From: Candidatus Villigracilis saccharophilus
Lineage (GTDB): Bacteria > Chloroflexota > Anaerolineae > Anaerolineales > Villigracilaceae
Assembly (NCBI GenBank): GCA_016709305.1
Contig: JADJNA010000013.1
Location: 1-64,000, forward strand
Reading direction: 5' to 3'
Length of the DNA stretch: 64,000 nt
Numbering within the stretch: the stretch's first letter is position 1; each line of letters starts with the position of its first letter. Both the position numbers and the translations under genes were made by a program. This document shows, one piece after another, positions 25,646 to 34,165 of the stretch. Below the pieces are notes generated by a model. The model worked only from the letters and a program-made list of their open reading frames with translations. It had not been told where the DNA came from and made no database searches.

Positions 25646-26422
25646 TCATTTCTTAAACTGATACAACAACACGCCCGCCGCGACTGCCAGATTTAACGAG
25701 CTTACGCGTCCGTGCATGGGAAGTGAGACGGTCACATCACAGGCGGCAGTTTGTTCGGGCGACAATCCCTTTTGTTCGTTGCCCAATACCAAACTCCACG
25801 GCTCCTGCGGGATCAATGCACGGTAATCCGAATCCGCTTTGGCGGAGGTGCCGATGAGTTGATGCTTTTCCTGACGCGCCCATTTGATAAATTCATCGAA
25901 AGATGTTTGAATGACCGGCTTCCAGAATAAAGTTCCCATGCTGGCGCGGATAACGGTGGGATGATATAGCTCCACGCCGCCATCGAGCATGAAGAGCGCA
26001 TCCGCCCCAACCGCGTCCATGCTGCGTAAGACTGTCCCAACATTGCCCGGGTCTTGCGAGGCCACCAACGCCACAGCGCGCCGAATGGGTTTCAGGTCTT
26101 TGAGTTGTGTTTTCTTCTGGCGGACAATGGCAAGAATTCCCTGGGGATTTTCCTTGTCAGCCAGGGACTCCATTACTTGCGCTGTAACAGGCTGGGGCTG
26201 GAAGTTGAGGCGCGAGATCAGGTCATGCGCGAATGGACTGGTCAACAAGCCAGAGGCATACAAGATCGTCTCGACATCCCAGCCCGCTTCGACAACTTCG
26301 CCGACATGATGGATGCCTTCCACAAGGAATAATCCGCTTTCAACACGCGCCTTCTTTTGGCGCAAAGCGCGCGCCTGTTTGATAAGTGGGTTACTTAGAC
26401 TGGTGATCAATGGTTTGTGCAT
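25646..26422 (-). CDS. TrmH/SpoU-family RNA 2'-O-methyltransferase
   Basis: 258 residues from ATG 26422 (MHKPLITSLSNPLIKQARAL). N-terminal substrate-binding domain (LFLVEGIHHVGEVVEAGW) and SPOUT catalytic domain with the three motifs: SQDPGNVGTVLRSMDAVG, LVLGNEQKGLSPE and SLPMHGRVSSLNLAVAAGV. Probably methylates a ribose in 23S rRNA. A longer frame to 26587 has no family support in its first 55 residues and crosses the divergent gene start. Confidence 0.92.
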   Translation of the reverse strand: MHKPLITSLSNPLIKQARALRQKKARVESGLFLVEGIHHVGEVVEAGWDVETILYASGLLTSPFAHDLISRLNFQPQPVTAQVMESLADKENPQGILAIVRQKKTQLKDLKPIRRAVALVASQDPGNVGTVLRSMDAVGADALFMLDGGVELYHPTVIRASMGTLFWKPVIQTSFDEFIKWARQEKHQLIGTSAKADSDYRALIPQEPWSLVLGNEQKGLSPEQTAACDVTVSLPMHGRVSSLNLAVAAGVLLYQFKK

Positions 26423-26542
26423 AGCCCCATTGTAAATGATTCTCATTTGGTCACGACAGTCAATTTCCAGGATCTTAATTTTTGACTTCCTTTTTCGCGA
26501 TGGATTGATTACACTGAATTTCGAACGTACAGGAGAATACCC

Positions 26543-27205
26543 ATGACCACCCTCTCTCAGAAAACCGAACAAGCAAATTACTGGCAATTCGCCTTATGGC
26601 TCGCGCTCTTTACTGTTTTTTATAATATTGCGGAAGGATTGATCTCGATCTTCTTCGGCATCAGCGATGAAGCCCTGACCCTCTTCGGCTTCGGCGTGGA
26701 TTCGTTCATCGAGGTCATGTCCGGGTTGGGTATTCTTGCAATGGTCCTTCGCATTCGACAGAACCCGGATACATCCCGCACAAAATTCGAAGTGACGGCA
26801 TTGCGAGTCACAGGCACGGCGTTCTATCTGTTGGCTGTTGGGCTTGGCGCAACCGCCATATACAATTTATTTGTTGCCCATAAACCAGAAACAACCCTTC
26901 CGGGCCTGATCATTTCCGTGGTGTCCATTACAGTTATGTGGGCGCTGGTGATGGGCAAACGGAAAGTCGGGCACGCGCTCAATTCCATGCCGATCCTTGC
27001 GGATGCGAATTGCACAATGGTCTGCATATACATGTCGCTGGTGCTTCTGGCTTCCAGCCTGATCTATGAATTGACCGGCTTTGGATTCGTAGACAGCGTC
27101 GGCGCGCTGGGATTGATCTACTTCTCCTACAAGGAAGGCCGCGAATCCTTCGATAAAGCCAACGGACTGGAATGTGACTGCGAAGACGAAAATTGCAAGG
27201 AGTAA
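26543..27205 (+). CDS. Cation-efflux-like membrane protein
   Basis: 220 residues, about five to six membrane helices. The FGFGVDSFIEVMSGLG segment and the later LADANCTMVCIYMS resemble CDF cation transporters (paired metal ligands in helices), though the His-Asp zinc set is not complete (ADANC). The tail is rich in Cys and acids (LECDCEDENCKE), suggesting metal capture. Ions transported cannot be deduced. Confidence 0.75.
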   Translation: MTTLSQKTEQANYWQFALWLALFTVFYNIAEGLISIFFGISDEALTLFGFGVDSFIEVMSGLGILAMVLRIRQNPDTSRTKFEVTALRVTGTAFYLLAVGLGATAIYNLFVAHKPETTLPGLIISVVSITVMWALVMGKRKVGHALNSMPILADANCTMVCIYMSLVLLASSLIYELTGFGFVDSVGALGLIYFSYKEGRESFDKANGLECDCEDENCKE

Positions 27206-27220
27206 GGCGTGGCTTATAAT
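27193..27220 (+). promoter_or_regulatory. Promoter of the 3D-domain lipoprotein gene
   Basis: TTGCAA (27193-27198), 16-bp spacer, TATAAT (27215-27220). The ATG is 8 bp after the -10, so the transcript is predicted to begin at the start codon. The -35 overlaps the end of the previous gene. Confidence 0.6.
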
Positions 27221-27227
27221 TCCATCC

Positions 27228-28451
27228 ATGAAAATATTTCGATGGCTGGCTTTTTCGTTGACATTTCTATTGATCTCGTGTCAGCCAGATAAATCTTCTA
27301 CAATTACGATCATTGAAAACGGGCAGGTGCAGTTCGTCAATTCGGCGGAACGTGTGCCATTGCTCCTGCTGACGCAAAATGGAATCACGATCCAACCCAA
27401 TGACCGTGTTCTGTTGAACGGCGTCTCGGTTCCGCTTGACCAGACCATCATTGAAACTGATCAAATCCAATTACAACTGCGCCGCGCAGTGACATTGACC
27501 CTTGTCACACCGCAGGAACAACAAACCATTCAAACCTCTGCGTTCACGGTGGGACAGGCTTTAGCGGATGCGGGATATGCTCTAACCAAAAATGATCTGA
27601 TCAACCCGCCTGCCGAAACCCCGATTACACAAGACCTGACGATCAACTACACACCCGCGCGCGAACTATCCATCCTCATCGGTGATCGTGAGATAAAAGT
27701 CCGCTCTGCCGCAGGGACGGTTGGCGATGCCCTTGCCGAGGCTGGGATCCCGCTCATTGGCGCAGATAGCAGCTCCCCCGCTGAGAGCGAAGCGCCGCCC
27801 GCAGATGGCAGTCAGATCAGTGTGGTGCGCATCCGCGAAGCCATAGAAGTCGCCTTGAAGCCGATCCCATTTACAGAAGAAGTGGTCACATCACCAGATG
27901 TTCCGTTCGGTGAAAAAGAAACCATCCAGCCCGGCGTGGAAGGACTCGCGATGACCCGCACACGAGTCCGCTATGAAAACGGGATCGAAGTGAGCCGTGT
28001 CCAGGAAGATGAAACTGTGATGCGCGAACCGCAGAAGCGCATTGTACAAAGCGGAGAGAAGATCGTGCTCTCGCCGGTCGGAGGAAATAATCCCAACGAA
28101 TATTGGACTGCGGTGGAGATGTACGCGACCGTATATTCACCCTGCGCCTCCGGTACGGGCGGATGCTCCTACGGAACCGCGAGCGGCGCGCGCGCAGGCT
28201 ATGGCATCGTAGCGGTGGATTATTCCATTTATAGTTATCTGGCTGGGATGCGCGTGTATATCCCCGGGTACGGAACCGCCACCATCGGAGATACAGGCGG
28301 CGGCCCGATCATTGAATCAGCGTTCGGCGTGCCGCGCACAAAATGGATCGACCTCGGATACAATGACGGCGAATTGGGAAATATCTCCGGCTGGGTCACT
28401 GTCTACTTCCTCGCGCCTGCCCCGGCGGAGATCCCATATTTTATGAAATAA
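27228..28451 (+). CDS. DUF348/G5/3D-domain lipoprotein
   Basis: 407 residues from ATG 27228. Lipobox LISC (Cys19 region). Repeated DUF348-like segments (ITIQPNDRVLLNGVSV; TVGQALADAGYALT; TVGDALAEAGIPLIG), a G5-like stretch, and a C-terminal 3D domain with its three Asp positions: VAVDYS, IGDTGGG and IDLGY. This YabE/Rpf-like layout belongs to surface proteins that act on, or bind, peptidoglycan. MltA-type 3D folds suggest glycan cleavage but activity is not proven. Confidence 0.88.
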   Translation: MKIFRWLAFSLTFLLISCQPDKSSTITIIENGQVQFVNSAERVPLLLLTQNGITIQPNDRVLLNGVSVPLDQTIIETDQIQLQLRRAVTLTLVTPQEQQTIQTSAFTVGQALADAGYALTKNDLINPPAETPITQDLTINYTPARELSILIGDREIKVRSAAGTVGDALAEAGIPLIGADSSSPAESEAPPADGSQISVVRIREAIEVALKPIPFTEEVVTSPDVPFGEKETIQPGVEGLAMTRTRVRYENGIEVSRVQEDETVMREPQKRIVQSGEKIVLSPVGGNNPNEYWTAVEMYATVYSPCASGTGGCSYGTASGARAGYGIVAVDYSIYSYLAGMRVYIPGYGTATIGDTGGGPIIESAFGVPRTKWIDLGYNDGELGNISGWVTVYFLAPAPAEIPYFMK

Positions 28452-28457
28452 GAACCA

Positions 28458-28507
28458 ATCCGCAGAAAAGGCAGATTCGCTGATTTTAAAAATTTAAATC
28501 TGCGGAT
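28458..28507. repeat. Inverted repeat between two envelope genes
   Basis: ATCCGCAGA (28458-28466) and TCTGCGGAT (28499-28507) flank an A/T-rich loop of 32 nt. It may act as a weak terminator or is another intergenic palindrome. Confidence 0.5.
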
Positions 28508-28513
28508 CCCCCA

Positions 28514-29647
28514 TTGAGTAAAATGTCGCGCACACAAAAAAGCATCATCGCAATCCTTTCCCTGATCATTGCCCTGCTCCTCGGCGCAATCGGATTTACT
28601 GCGCTCCGTCAGTATCGATCCTTTGCAGACCAACCGCTTGGACCTGTGCTCCCATACACGCCCATCAGCCTGCCTCCCACATGGACGCCCGACCCAAGCA
28701 TTGTTGTGCAAAACGGTAATGTCACACTCGTGCCAACGTTCTCTTATGCGACGAATACCCCGCAATCCTTTTGTGGCGGGCAGAGCGTGATGAACATCGT
28801 CGTGGTCGGCGCGGACTCGCGGGCTGATTCCTATCAATACGGTTTGGGAGACGCCATCCGCCTTGTACGCGTGGACTTCGTCACGCCCAAAGTGACTATC
28901 CTCGAATTCCCGCGCGACTTGTGGGTGGAGATCCCCCACATCTCAGACGATCTCGATGGACAGGATCATGAAAAATTAAATCAAGCGTATTTATATGGTC
29001 AGCCCGGCTTCGGTTATTGGGACGACCCAAGTGGCGGCCCCGGACTGCTCGCGCTGACTCTCAACTTGAACTTTGGCGTGAAAACAGATCATTATGTTTC
29101 GATCAACATGCGCACCTTCGTCAATGTGGTCAACGCTGTGGATGGAATTGACATCAATGTTCCCGATAAAGCCGCATCCAAACTCTTCGGCCTGCCTGTT
29201 GGAGAGAATCACCTGAACGGCGACCAGGCGCTCAAGGTGGCGCGCAACCGTCAGCTGGGAACATTCGACCGCGCCGACAATCAGAACATCGTATTGTGTG
29301 CCCTGCGTAAGAAACTGACCAATCCCAAAGTGATGACTCAGATCCCTGACCTGATCGACTCGTTCCGCGACAACATCCTGACCGATTTCACGCCCGCCCA
29401 GCTTGGTCAGCTTGCCTGCCTCGGCACCAGACTACCCCCGCAAAATATTCAATTCGCCAGCTTCCCGCAGGAACTCTTCACGCAGACTCGCGTACTTGAC
29501 CCCGTCTTTGATAAAAAGGTTTTCATCTGGGATGTGGATTTCGCCGTTCTGAGCGATTACGTCCGCCGCTTCCAGGCGGGAACCTGGCCCGTGCCGTCGC
29601 CCCCCTCCGCCTTTACCGAAGAAGAAACAGAGATCGTATGTCAATGA
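28514..29647 (+). CDS. LytR-CpsA-Psr family protein
   Basis: About 377 residues; TTG 28514 and ATG 28523 are both possible starts. One N-terminal membrane helix (about 13-33), then an external LCP domain: VVVGADSRADS, EFPRDLWVEIP, LNQAYLYGQPG, YVSINMRTFVNVVNAVDGI and the arginine motif VARNRQLGTFDRADNQ. Such enzymes transfer polyprenyl-linked glycopolymers to the cell wall. Overlaps rsmA by 10 bp. Confidence 0.92.
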   Translation: MSKMSRTQKSIIAILSLIIALLLGAIGFTALRQYRSFADQPLGPVLPYTPISLPPTWTPDPSIVVQNGNVTLVPTFSYATNTPQSFCGGQSVMNIVVVGADSRADSYQYGLGDAIRLVRVDFVTPKVTILEFPRDLWVEIPHISDDLDGQDHEKLNQAYLYGQPGFGYWDDPSGGPGLLALTLNLNFGVKTDHYVSINMRTFVNVVNAVDGIDINVPDKAASKLFGLPVGENHLNGDQALKVARNRQLGTFDRADNQNIVLCALRKKLTNPKVMTQIPDLIDSFRDNILTDFTPAQLGQLACLGTRLPPQNIQFASFPQELFTQTRVLDPVFDKKVFIWDVDFAVLSDYVRRFQAGTWPVPSPPSAFTEEETEIVCQ

Positions 29648-30480
29648 ACAACTTCGCCTCCATTCCCGCGCTCGACGCCGCCACAGTCCTCAAACGTTTC
29701 CACCTGCACGCCGATAAAAGCCTCGGGCAGAATTTTTTGCAGGACTCATACGCGTTGGAAAAGATCGCCCTCGCCGCAGAGATGCAAGCGGACGACTGTG
29801 TGCTGGAAATTGGTCCCGGCCTCGGCAGTCTCACCCGCTATCTGGCTGTGTCTGCCAAACAGGTGACAGCGGTCGAACTGGACCCGGACATGCTCGCGCC
29901 GCTCAAAGCCGTTCTCACACCTTATCAGAATGTGCGCGTGGTGCATGGTGATATTCTCAAGCTGTCCATCTCAGAGATCATTGACCAGCCAAATTATCTG
30001 GTGGTTGCCAATATCCCGTACAACATCACCTCGCTCATCATCCGCCATTTATTGGAGAGTGACCTCAAGCCCCGCCGCGTGGTATTGACCATCCAAAAGG
30101 AAGTCGCGGAACGTATTTGCGCCAAACCCGGTGACTTGAGTCTGCTGGCGCTCAGCGTGCAGGTCTATGGCAAACCCAGCATCGCCGCCATCATCCCCGC
30201 GGACTCATTCCACCCCGTCCCCAAAGTGGACTCGGCCATTCTGCGGATCGACATCTACGATGAACCGCTCATCCCGAATGCATTGCTCAACAACTTCTTC
30301 AAACTCATCAAGGCGGGTTTCAGTCAAAAACGAAAGACACTGCGCAATTCGTTATCTTCGGGTCTGCACATCCCCACGACCGAATCCGAATCCATACTCA
30401 CCAAAGCAGGCATAGATTACATGCGCCGCGCTGAGACCTTGAGCATTGATGAATGGCGCAGGTTGTGCGACGCAAAATAA
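29638..30480 (+). CDS. rsmA: 16S rRNA dimethyladenosine transferase
   Basis: 280 residues. Dimethylates two adenines in the 3' hairpin of 16S rRNA. SAM-binding motif LEIGPGLGSLTRYL, acidic VELDPDM, catalytic NIPYNITS, C-terminal helical domain. N-terminal KSLGQNFLQD is the family hallmark. It overlaps the end of the LCP gene. Confidence 0.95.
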   Translation: MSMNNFASIPALDAATVLKRFHLHADKSLGQNFLQDSYALEKIALAAEMQADDCVLEIGPGLGSLTRYLAVSAKQVTAVELDPDMLAPLKAVLTPYQNVRVVHGDILKLSISEIIDQPNYLVVANIPYNITSLIIRHLLESDLKPRRVVLTIQKEVAERICAKPGDLSLLALSVQVYGKPSIAAIIPADSFHPVPKVDSAILRIDIYDEPLIPNALLNNFFKLIKAGFSQKRKTLRNSLSSGLHIPTTESESILTKAGIDYMRRAETLSIDEWRRLCDAK

Positions 30481-30493
30481 AACGGATGCGGAC

Positions 30494-31056
30494 ATGGCTT
30501 TTGATCCGGAAAAGCATCACAGGCAGGCGCATATTCCGTGATGGTCGTGACGCATCAGCGCGAATGTCTGTTTGGAAAGATCGAAAACGAAATCATGGTG
30601 TTGAATGAATTGGGGAAAATCGTTCAATGGGAATGGTTGGATTTGCCAAAACGATTCCGATATGTTGAATTGGGGGCATATATGGTCATGCCAAATCATG
30701 TGCATGGTATTTTAATTTTCCGTGAAACCTTAGGGGCGACCCGCCATGATTTGACCAACGCCAGTGCTGGCAATACGCCCTTGCCAATCCTAACCACCGA
30801 TGGCATTCGCGGGTCGCCTCAATCGCGTAGACCAAAACCTGCATCGTTGGGCGTGATCATTTCCCAATTTAAATCACGGGTAAAAAAACGGGGATGGAAA
30901 ATTTCCACATTTAAACGAACGCCGATCTGGCAGCACAATTATTAAGAACACATCATCCGCAACGAACGTGAAATTGACTACATTTGGCGTTACATCGAAT
31001 CCAATCCCGCGCAATGGGATGATGACGATGAAAATCCGCGCCGAGCCATGCCGTGA
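30494..31056 (+). pseudogene. Decayed REP-associated tyrosine transposase (RAYT)
   Basis: The start MAFDPEKHHR (ATG 30494) is typical of RAYT/IS200-like proteins. Near 30520 the frame shifts and about 13 codons are missing; the new frame reads QAGAYSVMVVTHQRECLFG, then the HUH motif MPNHVHG. At 30943-30945 a TAA interrupts QHNY*EHIIRNERE where homologues have Tyr in the segment expected to carry the catalytic residue. The frame then continues to 31054-31056 (YIWRYIESNP). Three lesions make this inactive. A 10-bp GGCGACCCGC/GCGGGTCGCC inverted repeat lies within the frame. Confidence 0.85.
30735..30818. repeat. REP-like inverted repeat inside the RAYT gene
   Basis: Perfect 10-bp arms GGCGACCCGC (30735-30744) and GCGGGTCGCC (30809-30818) around a 64-nt loop. 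The stem sequence is like GGCGACCC palindromes often found between genes in related bacteria, which is memory, not a search result. Confidence 0.6.
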
Positions 31057-31141
31057 AATTTGCGGATAAATTTTCATGGCGTTGGGTTTATACTATCCAA
31101 AATATTTTCCCAATTCAAACTGAACATCGGAGGGCAATACA

Positions 31142-31666
31142 ATGACTGACTGGGTATCCTGGTTCCGTTATCAACTCAAAGCCAGCGCGGACGGTTTCGA
31201 ATGGGCGCTTACTCAGATCCCCGCACATTTGCATGATCGACTGCCGCCCGACCCCGGCTACCTCGGCACATGGTCACCCGTGCGCCATATCTGGCATGTG
31301 ACCGAATACGAAAGATGCCTTGTCATTCCTTCCATGCTGCAATGGCTGGATATTCCGAGTCCGCTGGAAGAGGAATGGCCCGATGATGACGAGACCTGGG
31401 CAAAAGTCACCGAGCGCGGACAAGCAGCGATCGTCTCGAATTTTCAGCGTGCGCGCCAGCAGCAGATCGAATTCCTTGAAAAATTAACAACCGTGGATTG
31501 GAACGCGCCGCGCGAGACGCTCTGGGGTCAAAAGCCACTTTCGATGGTGGTGACCAAAACATTTCAACACACCTACGAGCACGCTGACACGCTCCTGAGG
31601 ATGGGGCTGTGGTGGGAAGTGATCTTGGAGGAAGAAGCTGAAAAATCAAAAGACGCTGACTCATAA
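31142..31666 (+). CDS. DinB-family protein
   Basis: 174 residues, four-helix DinB/YfiT-like fold. Candidate metal-binding His: IWHVTEYE (about 57) and FQHTYEHADTLL (about 142-146). Such proteins are often thiol-dependent metalloenzymes or bacillithiol-type transferases, but the substrate is unknown. GGAGG-like RBS precedes the ATG. Confidence 0.8.
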   Translation: MTDWVSWFRYQLKASADGFEWALTQIPAHLHDRLPPDPGYLGTWSPVRHIWHVTEYERCLVIPSMLQWLDIPSPLEEEWPDDDETWAKVTERGQAAIVSNFQRARQQQIEFLEKLTTVDWNAPRETLWGQKPLSMVVTKTFQHTYEHADTLLRMGLWWEVILEEEAEKSKDADS

Positions 31667-31681
31667 GCTTTAAGGTAAACC

Positions 31682-31714
31682 AGACATCCGAAGTCTATAA
31701 GACTTCGGATGTCT
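31682..31714 (+). terminator. Hairpin between DinB-like and lipoprotein genes
   Basis: Perfect 14-bp arms (31682-31695 and 31701-31714), 5-nt loop. The T tract is poor, so termination may be partial. Confidence 0.6.
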
Positions 31715-31736
31715 CTGTCTGATGCAAGGAGAACTC

Positions 31737-32318
31737 ATGTCAAAAAAGATCCTTTTCGCGGTCATCCCCATCATCATCCTCGCCTGTAATCTGCCGGGCG
31801 GACTCATGCCTGTCAGCACCCCAAATTATATAGCGACCATCACCGCGCAGGCGGCTCTGCTTGCCCAACAGACGATGGTATCCTCCGCCCAAACGCCGTC
31901 CCCGCTGATCGTGCCAACCGAGGCAATCATTCAACCCACAGTTGCGGCAGCTCCGCCGGCAGAAGCGGTCATCCAATCCAGCCTGCCCACTGTGACCATG
32001 GATGGGGGGACGGGATATGTTTTTTCCAGCCAGGCACTGACCAAGGATGAGCGCGACATATGGTGGAACGCGGCTCAGTTCGTTCCGGAGCGCAAAGTTC
32101 GAATGGTTTCGCTAGGCATCATCAACAGCCCGGCCGATGTCAACTCGCTCACGTTTGCAGGCGCGTCGCCGGCGGTTTTTGAGCCGGTCATCGGAGAAGG
32201 CTATGGGATCGAGATATCAAGCAATAATGAGAAAAAATATGCCATCATCCGAGTGATGAAGATCGAAAGCGATGGAAAAATAACATTTGATTGGGTATAT
32301 CCTATAATGGACCCGTGA
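31737..32318 (+). CDS. Lipoprotein with Thr/Pro spacer
   Basis: 193 residues from ATG 31737, RBS AAGGAGAA. Lipobox IILAC. After it come NLPGG and the phrase YIATITAQAALLAQQ, shared with the next gene, then a low-complexity spacer and a C-terminal domain (about 90-193) without recognised family. The pair with 32364-33170 has arisen by duplication of at least the leader region. Confidence 0.75.
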   Translation: MSKKILFAVIPIIILACNLPGGLMPVSTPNYIATITAQAALLAQQTMVSSAQTPSPLIVPTEAIIQPTVAAAPPAEAVIQSSLPTVTMDGGTGYVFSSQALTKDERDIWWNAAQFVPERKVRMVSLGIINSPADVNSLTFAGASPAVFEPVIGEGYGIEISSNNEKKYAIIRVMKIESDGKITFDWVYPIMDP

Positions 32319-32363
32319 CGAGCAATCCATAATTTGCAAGAAGGATACAGACCAGGAGCAAAC

Positions 32364-33170
32364 ATGTCAAAGTCAAATAGATCTCTGTTCTCGATCATCG
32401 CTTTAATAACCATCCTTGCATGTACCATGCCGGGCGGAATAACACCCACCGCCGGCCCGGATTTCGTCGCGACCATCACCGCCCAGGCAGCGTTACTGAT
32501 CCAGCCGCCCGCAAATATCCAACCATCGCCGCAGCCAAGCATCGCCTCCGAGACTCCCGCGATCCCCACAAATACCCAGATCGTGTCCACTGAGACGCCT
32601 TCACCGACCGCAAGCATCACGCTGACGTCCACCTCCAGCGTTCCCATGGTCACCGTCAGCAAGGATACCAACTGCCGCACCGGTCCCGGCAAGGAATACG
32701 ATTATCTGGGAGCGCTCCTGATCGGTGAAACTGCTGAGGTGATTGGGAAGAACACGATCACAGGCTATTGGATCATCAAGAATCCTGACAGGGATGGGAA
32801 CTGCTGGCTATGGGGAAATTACGCCTCTGTAAGCGGGGATGTATCAAGACTGCAGGAATCTGCCATTCCGCCCACCCCCACCCCGGCCCCGCCTGAAGCG
32901 CCAAAGGGACTATCGGCAAACAAGATCTGTTTCTTCAATGGCGTGAATTACGATCTCGGCGGTTTCGTCTCATGGAATGACGGCGCTAGTGAAACAGGCT
33001 ACAACGTCTATATGAACGATGTATTGCTTGTTTCGCTCCCAGCGAATGGCACCACAACAGCACTCCCGGCCTTGGTTATGATCCCGGGCGGCTCTTTCCA
33101 AATTTCAGTGGAGGCGTTTAATTCCAGCGGCAGATCAGCCAAAAAGAGTACACAGATCACCTGTCCATAG
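32364..33170 (+). CDS. SH3-domain lipoprotein
   Basis: 268 residues from ATG 32364. Lipobox TILAC, the shared ATITAQAALL phrase, a Pro/Thr-rich spacer, a bacterial SH3 domain (about 95-160: NCRTGPGKEYDYLGALL ... CWLWGNYASV) and a C-terminal fibronectin-like beta domain (about 180-268). Bacterial SH3 domains usually bind peptidoglycan. Starts 46 bp after the previous lipoprotein gene. Confidence 0.8.
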   Translation: MSKSNRSLFSIIALITILACTMPGGITPTAGPDFVATITAQAALLIQPPANIQPSPQPSIASETPAIPTNTQIVSTETPSPTASITLTSTSSVPMVTVSKDTNCRTGPGKEYDYLGALLIGETAEVIGKNTITGYWIIKNPDRDGNCWLWGNYASVSGDVSRLQESAIPPTPTPAPPEAPKGLSANKICFFNGVNYDLGGFVSWNDGASETGYNVYMNDVLLVSLPANGTTTALPALVMIPGGSFQISVEAFNSSGRSAKKSTQITCP

Positions 33171-33261
33171 ATTTACCCCTATTCAAGTTTTTGAGTCTGT
33201 AACCGATACTTAAATTAGTCGAATTGTATTTGCCAACAGGCGATGCAGGCAGATCAAAACC

Positions 33262-34072
33262 ATGAGCACAAGCTTTGACACCTCCGTAACAAAAATATCG
33301 CTCCCTATTGAGAATGTTTACTCAACTGGGTCGAATCAAGGCGCTCAAAACCAGCGGGACGGAGGTTTTCCTGTAACCCAAACAAGTGCTTTTGAACCTG
33401 ATCGCGTCATCATTTCGGAAGAAGCATTGCGCAAAGTTGGGTTATTGAAAGAGGACGCCAAGAACGGCGCGCCTGCTGAGAAAAAAGGATCCGGCTTCCA
33501 GGAACGACCCCGCTTCTGATAAATCCGAGACCAATCCACAGGAAGCACGTGAACTGGAACGCCTGAAACAAACCGACCGTGAAGTCCGCGCTCACGAACA
33601 AGCCCATGTGATCGCCGGCGGTTCACTGGTGCGCGGCGCAGCCAGCTTTGGATACGCAACAGGCCCGGACGGAAAGCTATACGCAGTTAGCGGTGAAGTC
33701 TCGATCGACTCAAGCGCTGTAGCTGATGACCCCAGCGCGACCATCAGCAAAATGATGCGGGTCGTCTCAGCCGCTCTCGCCCCGGCGCAACCCTCCGGAC
33801 AGGACCGGGCAGTGGCATCCGCGGCTACAAAAACGCAAGTGGAAGCCCAGCAGCAGCTTACCCAGGAGCAAATGGATAAGATGCAAAGCAGCGGTAGCGG
33901 GGAATCTGTAAAAACAAAACCAAGCGGCGCTTCGGATCCCAAAAAAGCCGCCCCAGAAAAAAAGGCTGAAGAAGACCCCAAGGCTGCAGGCGAGTCCCAA
34001 CTCCCGACAGGCAAACCAGAGCCACAGAAACAAACCAACTTCCAGGCAAAACATATCAACATCCAAGCCTGA
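33262..34072 (+). CDS. SprA-related putative metalloprotease, frameshifted
   Basis: The first frame (33262-33519) gives an N-terminal 85 residues; the homologous core lies in the next frame to 34072: DREVRAHEQAHVIAGGS (HExxH zinc motif), SFGYATGPDGKLYAVSGEV and a Lys/Glu/Pro-rich tail. This is the SprA-related family pattern (PF12118 type). Removing one A from the A6 run at 33481-33486 joins the frames as EKKDPASRNDPASDKSETN. Total about 269 residues. The break could be a homopolymer sequencing error. A hairpin terminator follows. Confidence 0.75.
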
Positions 34073-34097
34073 ACTGAAAAATAAACCTAAAATAAAA

Positions 34098-34122
34098 AGC
34101 CTCGCGAGAAATTCGCGAGGCT
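34098..34122. terminator. Bidirectional terminator between SprA-like gene and ahcY
   Basis: 10-bp arms AGCCTCGCGA (34098-34107) and TCGCGAGGCT (34113-34122), flanked by A-rich and T-containing sequence, between convergent genes. Confidence 0.8.
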
Positions 34123-34165
34123 AAATCTTTAATCGTCAATCTGAAATCCTAAATCAGAAATCGAT

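Noticed and set aside
33478..33490. Programmed ribosomal frameshift in the SprA-like gene
   Set aside because: The zero-frame codons at the A-run do not form a standard -1 slippery heptamer and the required shift is +1; a homopolymer indel explains it more simply.
33592..34062. Minus-strand open frames over the SprA-like gene
   Set aside because: Cys/Trp/Ser-rich composition typical of the reverse of a Lys/Glu/Pro-rich coding region.
34130..34165. SAH or SAM riboswitch near ahcY
   Set aside because: This is the 3' side of ahcY, and the real 5' side (35499-35591) holds only GCGGAC palindromes, not a recognisable riboswitch core.
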